From NCBI RefSeq assembly GCF_014652235.1, contig NZ_BMYK01000004.1, positions 1-64,000 on the forward strand: DNA of 64,000 nucleotides, in the 5' to 3' direction. This DNA is from Pseudorhodoferax aquiterrae. GTDB lineage: Bacteria > Pseudomonadota > Gammaproteobacteria > Burkholderiales > Burkholderiaceae_C. A program made the translations under genes and the position numbers. The notes under the pieces were generated by a model. That model saw only the letters and a program-made list of their open reading frames with translations. It ran no database searches and had not been told where the DNA came from. Below, piece after piece: positions 1 through 8,306 of the stretch (position 1 is the first letter of the stretch; each line of letters opens with the position of its first letter).

Positions 1-3
1 CGC

Positions 4-18
4 GCCTCGGCACGAGGC
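4..18. other. Perfect small hairpin at window edge
   Basis: Six-base-pair stem with a 3-nt loop (GCCTCG-GCA-CGAGGC). It lies beyond the broken end of the GST remnant and could belong to the 3' end of a gene outside the window. There is no T-run, so a terminator role is only a guess. Confidence 0.3.
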
Positions 19-48
19 TGCCGACCCCTTCTTCACGAAAGATCCGGG

Positions 49-213
49 CTAGAGAGAGCGCGCTGGCACCGCTTCGCGGTAAGGAAAGAGCCCAAGCCAG
101 GGTTTGGCTTGGTCCACCACGCGTGGCGTGAAGGCGATGCCGCTGGCGTACAGCGCGATCAATGCCTTCCACCAGTCCGAGGCAAGCGGATGGAAGTACA
201 GCGTCGGTTCCAT
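49..213 (-). pseudogene. Glutathione S-transferase, N-terminal remnant
   Basis: A 54-codon frame. Its first ~34 residues look like the thioredoxin-fold start of a glutathione S-transferase: LYFHPLASDWWKALIALY, then a short stretch ending FTPRVVD. GSTs are normally about 200-230 residues and continue with a proline-containing GSH-binding strand. Here the similarity stops at about position 112 and the frame runs through unrelated residues to a TAG at 49-51. The gene therefore appears cut off, with foreign or rearranged sequence joined at roughly 108-120. It is divergent from the small membrane gene at 260. A frameshifted but otherwise intact gene extending left of the window cannot be excluded, but nothing GST-like is visible in 1-48. 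Confidence 0.5.
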
Positions 214-259
214 GGGGCATCCTCCGGGAGCCAACAGCGTGCGGCGAGAATCGCGCCCC

Positions 260-688
260 ATGCAACTCAAGAAGATTCTCGTCCCTCTGGCCATCCTGGC
301 GGTGTTGTTCTTCGCTTTCCGCAACTACGGCTGGCCCGGCATCGTGCTGGTCGGCGGGGCGCTGACGATGTGGGCGCTGCTGCACGTCACACGCATGATG
401 CAGGTCATGAAGCGTGCGGCCGACCGGCCCATCGGCTTCGTCGGCAGCGCGGTCATGCTCAACGCCAAGCTCAAGCCCGGCCACACGCTGCTGCACGTGG
501 TGGCCATGACGCGCGCGCTCGGCCAGCTCCTGACCCCCAAGGACGAGCAGCCCGAGGTCTACCGCTGGACCGATGCGGGCGGCTCCTACGTCGATTGCAC
601 CTTCCAGGGCGGCAAGCTCGTCCAGTGGCAGATGACACGGCCCGAGCCTGCGCCCGAGCCGGCCGAGGCCCCTTCGGCAGCGCCGTAA
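260..688 (+). CDS. Small inner-membrane protein of unknown function
   Basis: 142 residues. I do not recognise a named family. Residues ~5-22 and ~26-42 are hydrophobic and form one or two membrane passes right at the N-terminus (ILVPLAILAVLFFAF, then GIVLVGGALTMWALL). A soluble domain of about 75 residues with several aromatic and charged positions follows, and the tail is Pro/Ala/Glu-rich. The start at 260 is chosen because the membrane segment begins immediately after it; the open frame upstream has no membrane-protein character. It lies 53 bp before ilvE on the same strand and may be co-transcribed. Probably a conserved Comamonadaceae hypothetical, but no function can be inferred. Confidence 0.7.
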   Translation: MQLKKILVPLAILAVLFFAFRNYGWPGIVLVGGALTMWALLHVTRMMQVMKRAADRPIGFVGSAVMLNAKLKPGHTLLHVVAMTRALGQLLTPKDEQPEVYRWTDAGGSYVDCTFQGGKLVQWQMTRPEPAPEPAEAPSAAP

Positions 689-741
689 AATCCGCGGTTT
701 TTCGCCCCACGGCAGCTTCCCAAGACAAGGATTCGCGCACC

Positions 742-1686
742 ATGAGCCTCATTCCCCCCGCGCCCTCCATGGCCGACCGCGACGGCAAGATCTGGATGGA
801 TGGCCAGATGGTCGACTGGCGCGACGCGAAGGTGCACGTGCTGACGCACACGCTGCACTACGGCTGCGGCGCGTTCGAGGGCGTGCGCGCCTACAACACG
901 GTGAACGGCACGGCCATCTTCCGCCTGCAGGAGCACACCCAGCGCCTGTTCAACAGCGCCAAGATCCTGCGCATGCAGATCCCGTTCAGCCAGGAGCAGC
1001 TCAACCAGGCCCAGCTCGACGTCGTGCGCGAGAACCAGCTGGAAAGCTGCTACCTGCGCCCGTTGGTCTGGATCGGTTCGCAGAAGCTGGGCGTGAGCCC
1101 CAAGGGCAACACCATCCACGCCATGGTCGCGGCCTGGGCCTGGGGCGCCTACCTGGGCGAAGAGGGCATGAAGCGCGGCATCCGCGTGAAGACCTCCAGC
1201 TACACGCGCCACCACGTCAACATCACGATGACGCAGGCCAAGGCGGTCAGCAACTACAGCAACTCCATCCTCGCGAACATGGAAGCCCTGGACGACGGCT
1301 ACGACGAGGCGCTGCTGCTGGACTCCTCGGGCTTCGTCAGCGAAGGCGCGGGCGAGAACGTGTTCGTGGTCAAGGACGGCGTGGTCTACACGCCCGACCT
1401 GTCGGCCGGCGCACTGAACGGCATCACGCGCAACACCGTGCTGCACATCTGCAAGGACCTCGGCATCGAGCTCGTCCAGAAGCGCATCACGCGCGACGAG
1501 ATCTACATCGCCGACGAAGCCTTCTTCACGGGCACGGCTGCCGAAGTCACGCCGATCCGCGAACTCGACCGCGTGCAGCTGGGCAGCGGCTCGCGCGGCC
1601 CGGTCACCGAAAAAATCCAGAACGCGTTCTTCGACATCGTGAACGGACGCAATCCCAAGTACGCCCACTGGCTGACCAACGTATGA
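742..1686 (+). CDS. ilvE: Branched-chain amino acid aminotransferase
   Basis: 314 residues, the full length of a class IV (fold type IV) PLP aminotransferase. It catalyses the last step of leucine, isoleucine and valine synthesis, moving an amino group from glutamate to the branched 2-oxo acid in the cytoplasm. Family signatures seen: HTLHYGCGAFEGVRAY near residues 36-51, the probable PLP lysine K167 in TQAKAVSNY, EALLLDSSGFVSEGAGENVF, and GTAAEVTPIRELD near the C-terminus. The stop overlaps the start of the zinc-finger gene (ATGA), so the two are translationally coupled. The pairing of ilvE with a zinc-finger protein and a heptosyltransferase is, to my knowledge, common in beta-proteobacteria. 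Confidence 0.95.
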   Translation: MSLIPPAPSMADRDGKIWMDGQMVDWRDAKVHVLTHTLHYGCGAFEGVRAYNTVNGTAIFRLQEHTQRLFNSAKILRMQIPFSQEQLNQAQLDVVRENQLESCYLRPLVWIGSQKLGVSPKGNTIHAMVAAWAWGAYLGEEGMKRGIRVKTSSYTRHHVNITMTQAKAVSNYSNSILANMEALDDGYDEALLLDSSGFVSEGAGENVFVVKDGVVYTPDLSAGALNGITRNTVLHICKDLGIELVQKRITRDEIYIADEAFFTGTAAEVTPIRELDRVQLGSGSRGPVTEKIQNAFFDIVNGRNPKYAHWLTNV

Positions 1687-1892
1687 GCACCACCGCCACC
1701 ATCGAACTGCTGGCCAAGGACCTGAACGCCCAGGGTGGCGTGTTCTGCCCCGCCCCCAAGGCCGGCATGCAGCTGTGGAACACCCACCCCAAGGTCTACC
1801 TGGACGTGGCCAAGACTGGCGCGGCCAAGTGCCCCTACTGCGGCACCACCTACCAGCTCAAGGCCGGTGAGGTCTTCGGCCACGCGCACTGA
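1683..1892 (+). CDS. zf-CHCC zinc-finger domain protein
   Basis: 69 residues, the usual size of the bacterial zf-CHCC family, whose fold is shared with the zinc-binding mitochondrial complex I subunit NDUFS6. Likely ligands are C22 (GGVFCPAP), H35 (NTHP), and C50 and C53 in KCPYCGTTYQL. Its role in bacteria is not established. It starts inside the ilvE stop codon and its 3' end overlaps the 5' end of the heptosyltransferase frame, so all three are probably one transcript with coupled translation. Confidence 0.85.
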   Translation: MSTTATIELLAKDLNAQGGVFCPAPKAGMQLWNTHPKVYLDVAKTGAAKCPYCGTTYQLKAGEVFGHAH

Positions 1893-2892
1893 GGCGCGCT
1901 CGCTCGTCATCGCGCCGCAGTGGATCGGCGACGCGGTGATGACGGAGCCGCTGATGCTGCGGCTGCACCAACGCGGTGAGCGGCTCAGCGTCGGCGCGCT
2001 GCCCTGGGTGGCGCCGGTCTACCGCGCCATGCCGCAGGTGGCCGAGGTCATCGAGTTCCCGTTCCAGCACGGCGGCCTGCAGTGGCAGGCGCGCCGCGCC
2101 ATGGCGCGCCAGCTGCGTGGCCGCTTCGACAACGCCTACGTGCTGCCGAACTCGGCCAAGAGCGCGCTGCTGCCCTTCCTGGCCGGCATCCGGCGCCGTG
2201 TCGGCTACCACGGCGAGATGCGCTACGGCCTGCTCACGCAGCGGCTGCCCAATCCGCCGCGCGACGAGCGCCCGTCCATGGTGGGCTTCTACTCGGCCCT
2301 GGCGGGCGAGCCCGGCACCGAGGCCGACCGGCCGCGGCTGCTGCTGCCGCCAGCGCAGGTCGATGCAGTGCTCGCGGCCCATGGCCTGGCGCGGCGCGGC
2401 TACCACGTGTTTGCGCCGGGGGCGGAGTTCGGCCCGTCCAAGCGCTGGCCGCCCGGCCACTACGCCGAACTCGCAGCCGGCCTGGCCCTGCCCGTGCTGC
2501 TGCTGGGCTCGGGCAAGGAGCATGCGCTGTGCGAGGAGATCGCGCAGGCTGCGCCGGAGCGCTGTACGAACCTCGCGGGCAAGACCGCATTGCTCGATGC
2601 CTTCGGCCTGATCGCCGCGGCCCATAGCGTGGTCAGCAACGATTCGGGCCTCATGCACGTGGCAGCAGCCTTCGGCACGCCGCAGGTCGCGGTCTACGGC
2701 TCCACGAGCCCCGAGCACACGCCGCCGCTCAGCGACGCGGCCACGGTGTTATGGCTCAAGCGCGACCCAGCCTACCAGCCGCCGCTGGACTGCGCGCCCT
2801 GCTTCGAGCGCACCTGCCCGCTGGGCCACAACCGCTGCATGGTCGACATCGGGCCTGCGCGCGTTGCATCCGCGCTCGCTACCATCGCCTGA
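1867..2892 (+). CDS. waaF: Lipopolysaccharide heptosyltransferase II
   Basis: 341 residues from the chosen GTG. GT9-family glycosyltransferase that adds the second heptose to the LPS inner core, acting at the cytoplasmic face of the inner membrane. Signatures seen: SLVIAPQWIGDAVMTEPL at the N-terminus, APGAEFGPSKRWPPGHYAEL in the middle (nucleotide-sugar binding region), DSGLMHVAAAFGTPQVAVYG, and a Cys-rich C-terminus (CAPCFERTCPLG). No ATG lies near the conserved N-terminus. GTG at 1867 gives an eight-residue lead before the conserved block and overlaps the zinc-finger gene by 26 bp. The exact start is uncertain, but the frame and identity are not. Confidence 0.85.
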   Translation: MRSSATRTEARSLVIAPQWIGDAVMTEPLMLRLHQRGERLSVGALPWVAPVYRAMPQVAEVIEFPFQHGGLQWQARRAMARQLRGRFDNAYVLPNSAKSALLPFLAGIRRRVGYHGEMRYGLLTQRLPNPPRDERPSMVGFYSALAGEPGTEADRPRLLLPPAQVDAVLAAHGLARRGYHVFAPGAEFGPSKRWPPGHYAELAAGLALPVLLLGSGKEHALCEEIAQAAPERCTNLAGKTALLDAFGLIAAAHSVVSNDSGLMHVAAAFGTPQVAVYGSTSPEHTPPLSDAATVLWLKRDPAYQPPLDCAPCFERTCPLGHNRCMVDIGPARVASALATIA

Positions 2893-2912
2893 ACTTTCTG
2901 CAGGAGACGGCC

Positions 2913-3941
2913 ATGCGCCATGCATTCCTGGGCACGGAGCTGCCCATCGTCCAGGCTCCCATGGCCGGCGTCCAACGCAGCCGGCTCGCGGCCAGCGTTT
3001 GCGCGGCCGGTGGCCTGGGCTCGCTGCCCGGGGCGATGTTCGACGCGGCCGGCCTGCGCACCGAGCTGCAGGCACTGGCGGCGGCCGCGACCGGGCCCTG
3101 GAACGTCAACTTCTTCGTGCACCAGCCGCCCGCACCCGACGCCGCGGCCGAGTCGCGCTGGCGCGAGCGCCTGGCGCCTTACTACGCCGAATTCGGCATC
3201 GACCCCGCCGGCGTGCCGGCCGGTGCCGGCCGCCAGCCCTTCACGGCCGCCATGGCCGAGGTGCTGGAGGAGTTCCGGCCGGCCGTGGTCAGTTTCCACT
3301 TCGGCCTGCCGGCGCCCGAGCTGCTCGCGCGCGTGAAGGCGCGCGGCGCCCAGGTCTGGTCCTCGGCCACCACCGTCGCCGAAGCCGTCTGGCTGCAGCA
3401 GCACGGGGCCGACGTGGTCATCGCCCAAGGCCTGGAGGCCGGCGGCCACCGCGGGCATTTCCTGTCGCACGACCTCGGCTTGCAGAGCGGCACCATGGCG
3501 TTGTTGCCGCAGGTGGTCGACGCGGTCTCGGTGCCCGTGGTGGCGGCCGGTGGCATCGCCGATGCGCGCGGCGTGCAAGCCGCACTGGCGCTGGGCGCGG
3601 CGGCCGTGCAGGTCGGCACGGCCTACCTGGGCTGCGACGAGGCCGAGACCAGCGCGCTGCACCGCGCCGCGCTGCGCGACCTGGCTGCACCGACCGAGCT
3701 GACGCGGCTGTTCACGGGCCGCCCTGCGCGCGGCATCGTCAACCGGCTCATGCGCGAGCTCGGCGCGCTGAGCCCGGACGCGCCGGCCTTCCCGACCGCG
3801 ACCGCGGCACTGGCACCCTTGAAGGCCAGGGCAGAAGCCCAGGGGCGAGCCGATTTCACTTCACTGTGGTCCGGCCAGAACCGCAGCGGCTGCAACGAGC
3901 CCAGCGCGGCCGCCTTGACCCGCGCACTGGCCGGGCGCTGA
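2913..3941 (+). CDS. NAD(P)H-dependent flavin oxidoreductase / nitronate monooxygenase-like
   Basis: 342 residues with a TIM-barrel FMN-binding fold of the 2-nitropropane dioxygenase family. Motifs in order: LPIVQAPMAGVQ at the N-terminus, AAGGLGSLPGAMF, a central VVIAQGLEAGGHRGHF and GGIADARGVQAALALGAAAVQVGTAYL for FMN phosphate binding. Members oxidise alkyl nitronates or act as NADH:quinone reductases, and substrate cannot be told from sequence. It follows the heptosyltransferase by 20 bp, with the ribosome-binding sequence GGAG upstream of the ATG. Confidence 0.85.
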   Translation: MRHAFLGTELPIVQAPMAGVQRSRLAASVCAAGGLGSLPGAMFDAAGLRTELQALAAAATGPWNVNFFVHQPPAPDAAAESRWRERLAPYYAEFGIDPAGVPAGAGRQPFTAAMAEVLEEFRPAVVSFHFGLPAPELLARVKARGAQVWSSATTVAEAVWLQQHGADVVIAQGLEAGGHRGHFLSHDLGLQSGTMALLPQVVDAVSVPVVAAGGIADARGVQAALALGAAAVQVGTAYLGCDEAETSALHRAALRDLAAPTELTRLFTGRPARGIVNRLMRELGALSPDAPAFPTATAALAPLKARAEAQGRADFTSLWSGQNRSGCNEPSAAALTRALAGR

Positions 3942-4243
3942 ACGCGCACCTCCGCATGGACGCCCGCCACATGCGCCGGGTGGTGGCGATCACCGAGCCC
4001 GGCAGCCCCACGCAGGGTGCCGCGCGCCTGGCCCTGCGCAGCAGCCGGCACTCGCGCAGACGCTGAACCGGCGCGCGGCCGGGCTCGGTGCGAAGCCGTC
4101 CGAGCGCAGCCGCTGCGGCGCTGCGGTGACGGGGCCCGCCCGGCCATCCTGGAGCCGCATTGCGCGCTCGCGGCCCTGTGGCGCATGCGCCCGCGGGCGC
4201 GCTTATTGCTATCGCTGCCCGTCATTCCCGACGAGAGGACGCC
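3942..4243. other. 302-bp stretch without a convincing gene
   Basis: No frame here has a recognisable product. A short frame near 3957-4066 reads MRRVVAITEPGSP, which faintly resembles the start of a zinc-type quinone oxidoreductase, but it degrades at once, so it could be a remnant or chance. The promoter and the GAGAGGA ribosome-binding site (about 4233) of the downstream Bug receptor must lie at the right end. Confidence 0.4.
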
Positions 4244-5221
4244 ATGGCCCCCTTCCAACCCACCCGGCGCAGCGCGCTGCAATGGCTCTGCGCCGGCACG
4301 GCGGCCGCCGCGCTGCCGGCCCGCGCGCAGTGGCCCGACAAGCCCATCAAGATCGTGGTGACCTTCCCGCCGGGCGGCTCCAGCGACGTGCTGGCGCGGC
4401 TGATGGCCGAGCAACTGGCCAAGAAGCTCGGGCAGCCGGTGGTGGTCGACAACCGGCCTGGTGCGGGCGGGACCATCGGTGGTGCATCGGTGGCCGGCGC
4501 GCCGGCCGACGGGTACACGCTGATGCTGTCGAACACGACGCCCATCGCGCTCGGTCCGTTCACGATGGAAAAGCAGCCCTACGACCCGGTGGCGGCCTTC
4601 ACGCACATCGCCTACCTGGGCGCGGCGCCGCTGGTCATCATGGCCAGCAAGCCGTCGGGCCTGAAGAGCTATGCCGAGTTCGAGGCAGCCGCGAAGAAGG
4701 CCCAGATGGACTTCGGTTCGGGCGGCCCGGGGTCCATCGGCCACATCCATGGCGAGCTGCTCAAGAAGACGGCAGGCCTGAACATGGTGCACGTGCCCTA
4801 CCGTGGCGGCGCGCCCATGACCACCGACCTCATCGCGGGCACCATTGCGGTGGGCATCGACGTGATCACTGCCTATGTGCCCTTCTTCAAGAGCGGGCAG
4901 CTGGTGCCGCTGGCGGTGACGGGCACGCAGCGCTCGCCGCTGATGCCGGACGTGCCCACCATCGTGGAGCTGCAGCGGCCCACTCTGGTGCTGGAGAACT
5001 TCTTCGGCCTGTCCGGCCCGGCCCGGCTGCCGGCCGATCTGGTCGCGCGCCTGAACACCGCGTGCAACGAGGTGCTGGTCATGCCCGAGATCCAGAAGAA
5101 GCTCGGCGAGCTGGGCATCGTTGCCCGACCCGAGACGGTCGCGATGTTCAACGGCCTGGTGAAGGAGCAGGTGACCGTGCTCGGCCAGGCGGTCAAGGGC
5201 GCGGGCATCAAGCTGAGCTGA
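4244..5221 (+). CDS. Bug/TctC-family periplasmic solute receptor
   Basis: 325 residues, typical for the tripartite tricarboxylate transporter receptor family. A Tat-like or Sec N-terminus (RRSALQWLCAGTAAAALPARAQ) ends in an A-x-A cleavage site. The mature part opens with WPDKPIKIVVTFPPGGSSD, the family hallmark, followed by VVVDNRPGAGGTIG and, later, VPYRGGAPMTTDL. Such receptors bind carboxylates or similar acids in the periplasm. No TctA/TctB membrane partners are adjacent, so the receptor is an orphan, as is usual in Burkholderiales. The ligand is unknown. Confidence 0.9.
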   Translation: MAPFQPTRRSALQWLCAGTAAAALPARAQWPDKPIKIVVTFPPGGSSDVLARLMAEQLAKKLGQPVVVDNRPGAGGTIGGASVAGAPADGYTLMLSNTTPIALGPFTMEKQPYDPVAAFTHIAYLGAAPLVIMASKPSGLKSYAEFEAAAKKAQMDFGSGGPGSIGHIHGELLKKTAGLNMVHVPYRGGAPMTTDLIAGTIAVGIDVITAYVPFFKSGQLVPLAVTGTQRSPLMPDVPTIVELQRPTLVLENFFGLSGPARLPADLVARLNTACNEVLVMPEIQKKLGELGIVARPETVAMFNGLVKEQVTVLGQAVKGAGIKLS

Positions 5222-5259
5222 GAACCGGTGCACGCACCGCTCGCACCCACGCGAGGCCC
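5221..5259 (+). repeat. Stop-codon-abutting repeat, copy A
   Basis: This 39-nt stretch matches the left end of the element at 15581 in 34 of 39 positions, by hand alignment. Both begin on the last A of a TGA stop codon and share a core reading ACCGCTCRCACCCACGCG. No matching right end is seen before the VOC gene at 5409, so this may be a solo end. Confidence 0.55.
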
Positions 5260-5408
5260 TGGACCGGGCCGGGGCGTGCCGGGCCGCAGGCGGGGCATGG
5301 TGTTCCAGAGGAAGGCCGCTTGCTGTTGCTTTTGCATACGTCGCGCCGATGGAACTGGCGCCCGCTTGCTGCCAAGATGGCAGCTTTCGTCCACGCCAGG
5401 AGACGCGC

Positions 5409-5891
5409 ATGCAGCCCAAGAACACCGTGTGCCTGTGGTTCGACAAGGATGCCGAAGCCGCCGCCACCTTCTACGCCCAAACGTTTCCCGACAGCGCGGT
5501 CGGCGCCGTGCATCGCGCACCGGGCGACTACCCCGCGGGCAAGCAGGGCGACGTGCTGACCGTGGAGTTCACGGTGGCCGGCATCCCCTGCGTGGGTCTC
5601 AATGGCGGCGCCGCGTTCAAGCACAGCGAGGCCTTCTCCTTCCAGATCGCGACCGACGACCAGGCCGAGACCGACCGGCTGTGGAACGCCATCGTCGGCA
5701 ACGGTGGCCAGGAGAGCGAGTGCGGTTGGTGCAAGGACCGCTGGGGCCTGTCTTGGCAGATCACGCCGCGCGTGCTTCTGGAAGGCTTCGCCGATCCCGA
5801 TCCGGCCGTGGCCAAGCGCGTGTTCGAGGCGATGATGACGATGAAGAAGATCGACGTCGCCGCCATCGAGGCGGCGCGGCGCGGCGGCTGA
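5409..5891 (+). CDS. VOC-superfamily protein, PhnB / 3-demethylubiquinone methyltransferase-like
   Basis: 160 residues of the glyoxalase/bleomycin-resistance fold, PhnB-like branch. Seen: CLWFDKDAEAAATFYAQTFPDS at residues 8-29, then GLNGG, AFSFQIATDDQAETDRLWNAIVGNGG and CGWCKDRWGLSWQITPRVL, all typical of this group. In this branch the classical metal-binding residues are often lost and the reaction is usually unknown. The methyltransferase name carried by such proteins is historical. The start at 5409 follows a GGAGACGC ribosome-binding region. Confidence 0.85.
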   Translation: MQPKNTVCLWFDKDAEAAATFYAQTFPDSAVGAVHRAPGDYPAGKQGDVLTVEFTVAGIPCVGLNGGAAFKHSEAFSFQIATDDQAETDRLWNAIVGNGGQESECGWCKDRWGLSWQITPRVLLEGFADPDPAVAKRVFEAMMTMKKIDVAAIEAARRGG

Positions 5892-5921
5892 GACCGCCGG
5901 CTGGCGCATACTCGTCGCCCC

Positions 5922-6242
5922 ATGGAAGATCCGAACCAGACCCTCATCCCGCCCGCCTTCATGGCGCTGTACAGCGCCAATGGCCGGCCCACGGCCACGC
6001 GCGCGCATGTGGAGGCGCGCCACGACCTGTGCGAGGACATGGCGGTGCAGATGACCACGCTGTGCGCGAGCCTGGAGCACAAGCACGACCTCTCCAAGGA
6101 AGAGGTGCTGCGCCGCTGCTGGATGGGCCTGCTGCAGGACGGCAGCGGCGTCGAGCCGCCCGAGGCGAACTGGGTCGTGGCGCGCACGGCCGAACTGCTG
6201 GAATGGCCGCAGCCGGCCTTCCTGCAGGCCGCTGCGCCTTAA
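5922..6242 (+). CDS. Conserved hypothetical protein, 106 residues
   Basis: Small, soluble, helix-rich protein with no signal peptide. I cannot place it in a named family. Features: an N-terminal LIPPAFMALYSANGRPTAT, a central run of acidic and His-rich residues (CEDMAVQMTTLCASLEHKHDLSKEEVLRRCW) and a C-terminal WVVARTAELLEWPQP. It is 30 bp downstream of the VOC gene on the same strand. Its TAA stop shares bases with the stop codon of the convergent sensor kinase (6239-6242, TTAA), so transcription of each gene must run into or end within the other. Confidence 0.7.
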   Translation: MEDPNQTLIPPAFMALYSANGRPTATRAHVEARHDLCEDMAVQMTTLCASLEHKHDLSKEEVLRRCWMGLLQDGSGVEPPEANWVVARTAELLEWPQPAFLQAAAP

Positions 6243-7531
6243 ACCGCGTCCGGCAGCGCGATCACGAAGCAGGCGCCGCCGCCCTCGCGGCCCTCGCAGC
6301 GCACCGAGCCGCCATGGCGTTCGGCAATCGATTTGACCAGCGCCAGCCCCAGACCCACGCCGCCGTTGCTCTCGCTGGCACCAGGCAGGCGGTAGAAGGG
6401 CTCGAAGATGCGCTCGCGCAGCGCCGGCGGCACGCCGGGCCCGCGGTCGAACACGCGCAGCACGGCCTGGCGGCCGTCGTGCTGCAGGCTCGCGCTGACC
6501 TCGCCGCGGCCGTAGCGGCGCGCGTTCTCCAGCAGGTTGCGCACGGCGCGGCGCAACAGCTTGGGCACGCCGCGCACCTGCACGGGCGCGGCATCGCTGC
6601 CATCGGCGGCAGCGGCCTCGAAGGCCACGTCCAGCCGCGCGCATTCCTCCGCCGTGAGGCCGGTCCAGTCCACCTCTTCGACGGTGCCCATGTCGGCCTC
6701 GCGCGCATCGAGCCGGCTGGCCAGCAGGATTTCGTCGACGAGCTGGTCGAGCTCGGCGATGTTGCGGCTGATCTCGTCGCGGATGGCGGGCGTGGGCGCC
6801 GTGCCCATGAGTTCCAGCCCCATGCGGATGCGTGCCAGCGGCGAGCGCAGCTCGTGCGAGGCATTGGCCAGCAGGGACTTCTGCGCGCGCATGAGCTGCT
6901 CGATGCGTTCGGCCGCGCTGTTGAAGCGCTGCGCCAGGAAGCCGACCTCGTCGTCGCCCGCCACCGGCACGCGCGCCGACAGGTCGCCCGCGCCCCAGCG
7001 CTCCACGCCGCTCTGCAGCCGTTCGAGCCGCCGCGTGAGCCGGCGCGCCACCGGGTACATGACCAGCGCGCAGCCGATGCCCACCATGCCCAGCACCCAC
7101 AGGAAGCCATCCGGCGGACGGCCCCAGATGGAACGCGGCGGGCGCGGCATGTGGATCACGAGCTCCTGCCCGTCGCGCATGCGCACCATGAACTCCGGAC
7201 CGCTCTTGAGCTGCGCGTACTTGGCCACGGTGTCCGGGTCGGGCGGCGTGTTCTCGCCGTCGGCATGCGCGGGCACCTGCCCGTCCGGCCCGCGCATGCC
7301 GCGCCAGGCGCCCTGGCCGATCACCTCGCCGGCCATGTTCTGTACGACCACCGTGCGCGCCGGCGGGTCGGTCGTGATGCGCCAGACCCAGCCCAGCAGC
7401 AGCATGAGCACGGCCACGGCGGCCAGCACCGACAGCCAGATGCGCACGTACAGGCGCTGCAGCACGCCGGGCAGGCGCCGCGGCGGCGCCTCGGAGCCCG
7501 GTCGCTCAGTCCTGCTGCTTGGCGAAGACAT
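6239..7531 (-). CDS. Two-component sensor histidine kinase
   Basis: 430 residues, RstB/CpxA-like layout: transmembrane segment ~31-50, periplasmic loop of about 90 residues, second segment ~143-162, HAMP linker ~163-215, HisKA box SHELRSPLARIR with phospho-acceptor H226, then the ATP-binding domain with an N-box (AVRNLLENARRYG), DRGPGVP, and GGVGLGLALVKSIAERHGG. It senses an envelope signal and phosphorylates the response regulator encoded just upstream. The two genes overlap by 26 bp, implying coupled translation. The stimulus is unknown; adjacency to an AmpG-like permease suggests a cell-wall link, which is inference only. Confidence 0.92.
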   Translation of the reverse strand: MSSPSSRTERPGSEAPPRRLPGVLQRLYVRIWLSVLAAVAVLMLLLGWVWRITTDPPARTVVVQNMAGEVIGQGAWRGMRGPDGQVPAHADGENTPPDPDTVAKYAQLKSGPEFMVRMRDGQELVIHMPRPPRSIWGRPPDGFLWVLGMVGIGCALVMYPVARRLTRRLERLQSGVERWGAGDLSARVPVAGDDEVGFLAQRFNSAAERIEQLMRAQKSLLANASHELRSPLARIRMGLELMGTAPTPAIRDEISRNIAELDQLVDEILLASRLDAREADMGTVEEVDWTGLTAEECARLDVAFEAAAADGSDAAPVQVRGVPKLLRRAVRNLLENARRYGRGEVSASLQHDGRQAVLRVFDRGPGVPPALRERIFEPFYRLPGASESNGGVGLGLALVKSIAERHGGSVRCEGREGGGACFVIALPDAV

Positions 7532-8216
7532 AGCCGGCGCCGCGCACCGTCACGATGCGCTTGGGATTCTTGGGGTCGGCCTCGATGGCCGCGCGGATGC
7601 GCCCCATGTGCACGTCGATCGAGCGGTCGAAGGCTTCGAGCTCGCGCCCGCGCACGGCCTCCATGATCTGGTCGCGGCTCAGCACGCGGCCGGCGCGCTC
7701 GGCCAGCGTGACCAGCAGGTCGAACTGGTAGGCCGTCAGCTCGCAGGGCTGGCCGGCCACGGTCACGCTGCGTGCATCGCGGTCGATCTCCAGCGAACCG
7801 AAGCGCAGCACCTGGCTGGCCACGGGCGCACCCTCGCTGCGCCGGCGCAGCACGGCGCGGATGCGCGCCAGCAGTTCGCGCGGCTCGAAGGGCTTGGGCA
7901 GGTAGTCGTCGGCGCCCAGCTCCAGGCCGATGATGCGGTCCAGCGGGTCGCCCTTGGCCGTCAGCATGAGCACCGGCACGCGCGCCATCTCGCCCTGGGC
8001 GGCGCGGATGCGGCGGCAGACCTCCAGGCCGTCCATGTCGGGCAGCATCAGGTCCAGGATCACGAGCTCGGGCAGGCCGCCGGGCTGCTGCAGCCGCGCC
8101 AGCCCCTCGGTGGCCGTGGCCTGGTGCTCCACCGCGAAGCCGGACTGGCCCAGGTAGGCGCCCACCATCTGGGCCAGCCGGGTGTCGTCCTCGATCATCA
8201 GCAAAGGAGTGCTCAT
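7506..8216 (-). CDS. OmpR/PhoB-family response regulator
   Basis: 236 residues. The receiver domain has acidic pocket E9-D10-D11, phospho-acceptor D55 in LVILDLMLPDMDG, and the conserved Thr/Lys pair in LMLTAKGD and DDYLPKPFEPREL. The C-terminal winged helix ends with the usual GAGYVF block. It is the RstA-like partner of the kinase at 6239-7531. ATG at 8216 is preferred over longer frames because the receiver domain starts right after it and the upstream codons resemble no receiver sequence. Direct repeats at 8286-8300 may be its own binding site. Confidence 0.93.
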   Translation of the reverse strand: MSTPLLMIEDDTRLAQMVGAYLGQSGFAVEHQATATEGLARLQQPGGLPELVILDLMLPDMDGLEVCRRIRAAQGEMARVPVLMLTAKGDPLDRIIGLELGADDYLPKPFEPRELLARIRAVLRRRSEGAPVASQVLRFGSLEIDRDARSVTVAGQPCELTAYQFDLLVTLAERAGRVLSRDQIMEAVRGRELEAFDRSIDVHMGRIRAAIEADPKNPKRIVTVRGAGYVFAKQQD

Positions 8217-8285
8217 GGTGTTCTTCTGTGCAGGCAGGGGAGGCGCCATGGTGCGGCACACGCGCCGCCCTGTGGTGTCACCGCC

Positions 8286-8300
8286 GTAAAGTTAAGTAAA
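8286..8300. promoter_or_regulatory. Candidate OmpR-type tandem half-sites upstream of the response regulator
   Basis: Three consecutive AT-rich pentamers, GTAAA-GTTAA-GTAAA, in an otherwise GC-rich region. The two identical pentamers are 10 bp apart, one helical turn, which is how OmpR/PhoB-family dimers bind DNA. They lie 70 bp before the regulator's ATG, between it and ampG. On the minus strand they are also flanked by an inverted repeat, ACCGCC / GGCGGT, which could instead make them the loop of an ampG terminator hairpin. Confidence 0.4.
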
Positions 8301-8306
8301 AGGCGG

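Noticed and set aside
3623-5467. A 614-codon minus-strand frame
   Set aside because: Antisense to a Bug receptor and VOC gene; low-complexity His/Arg-rich sequence without motifs.
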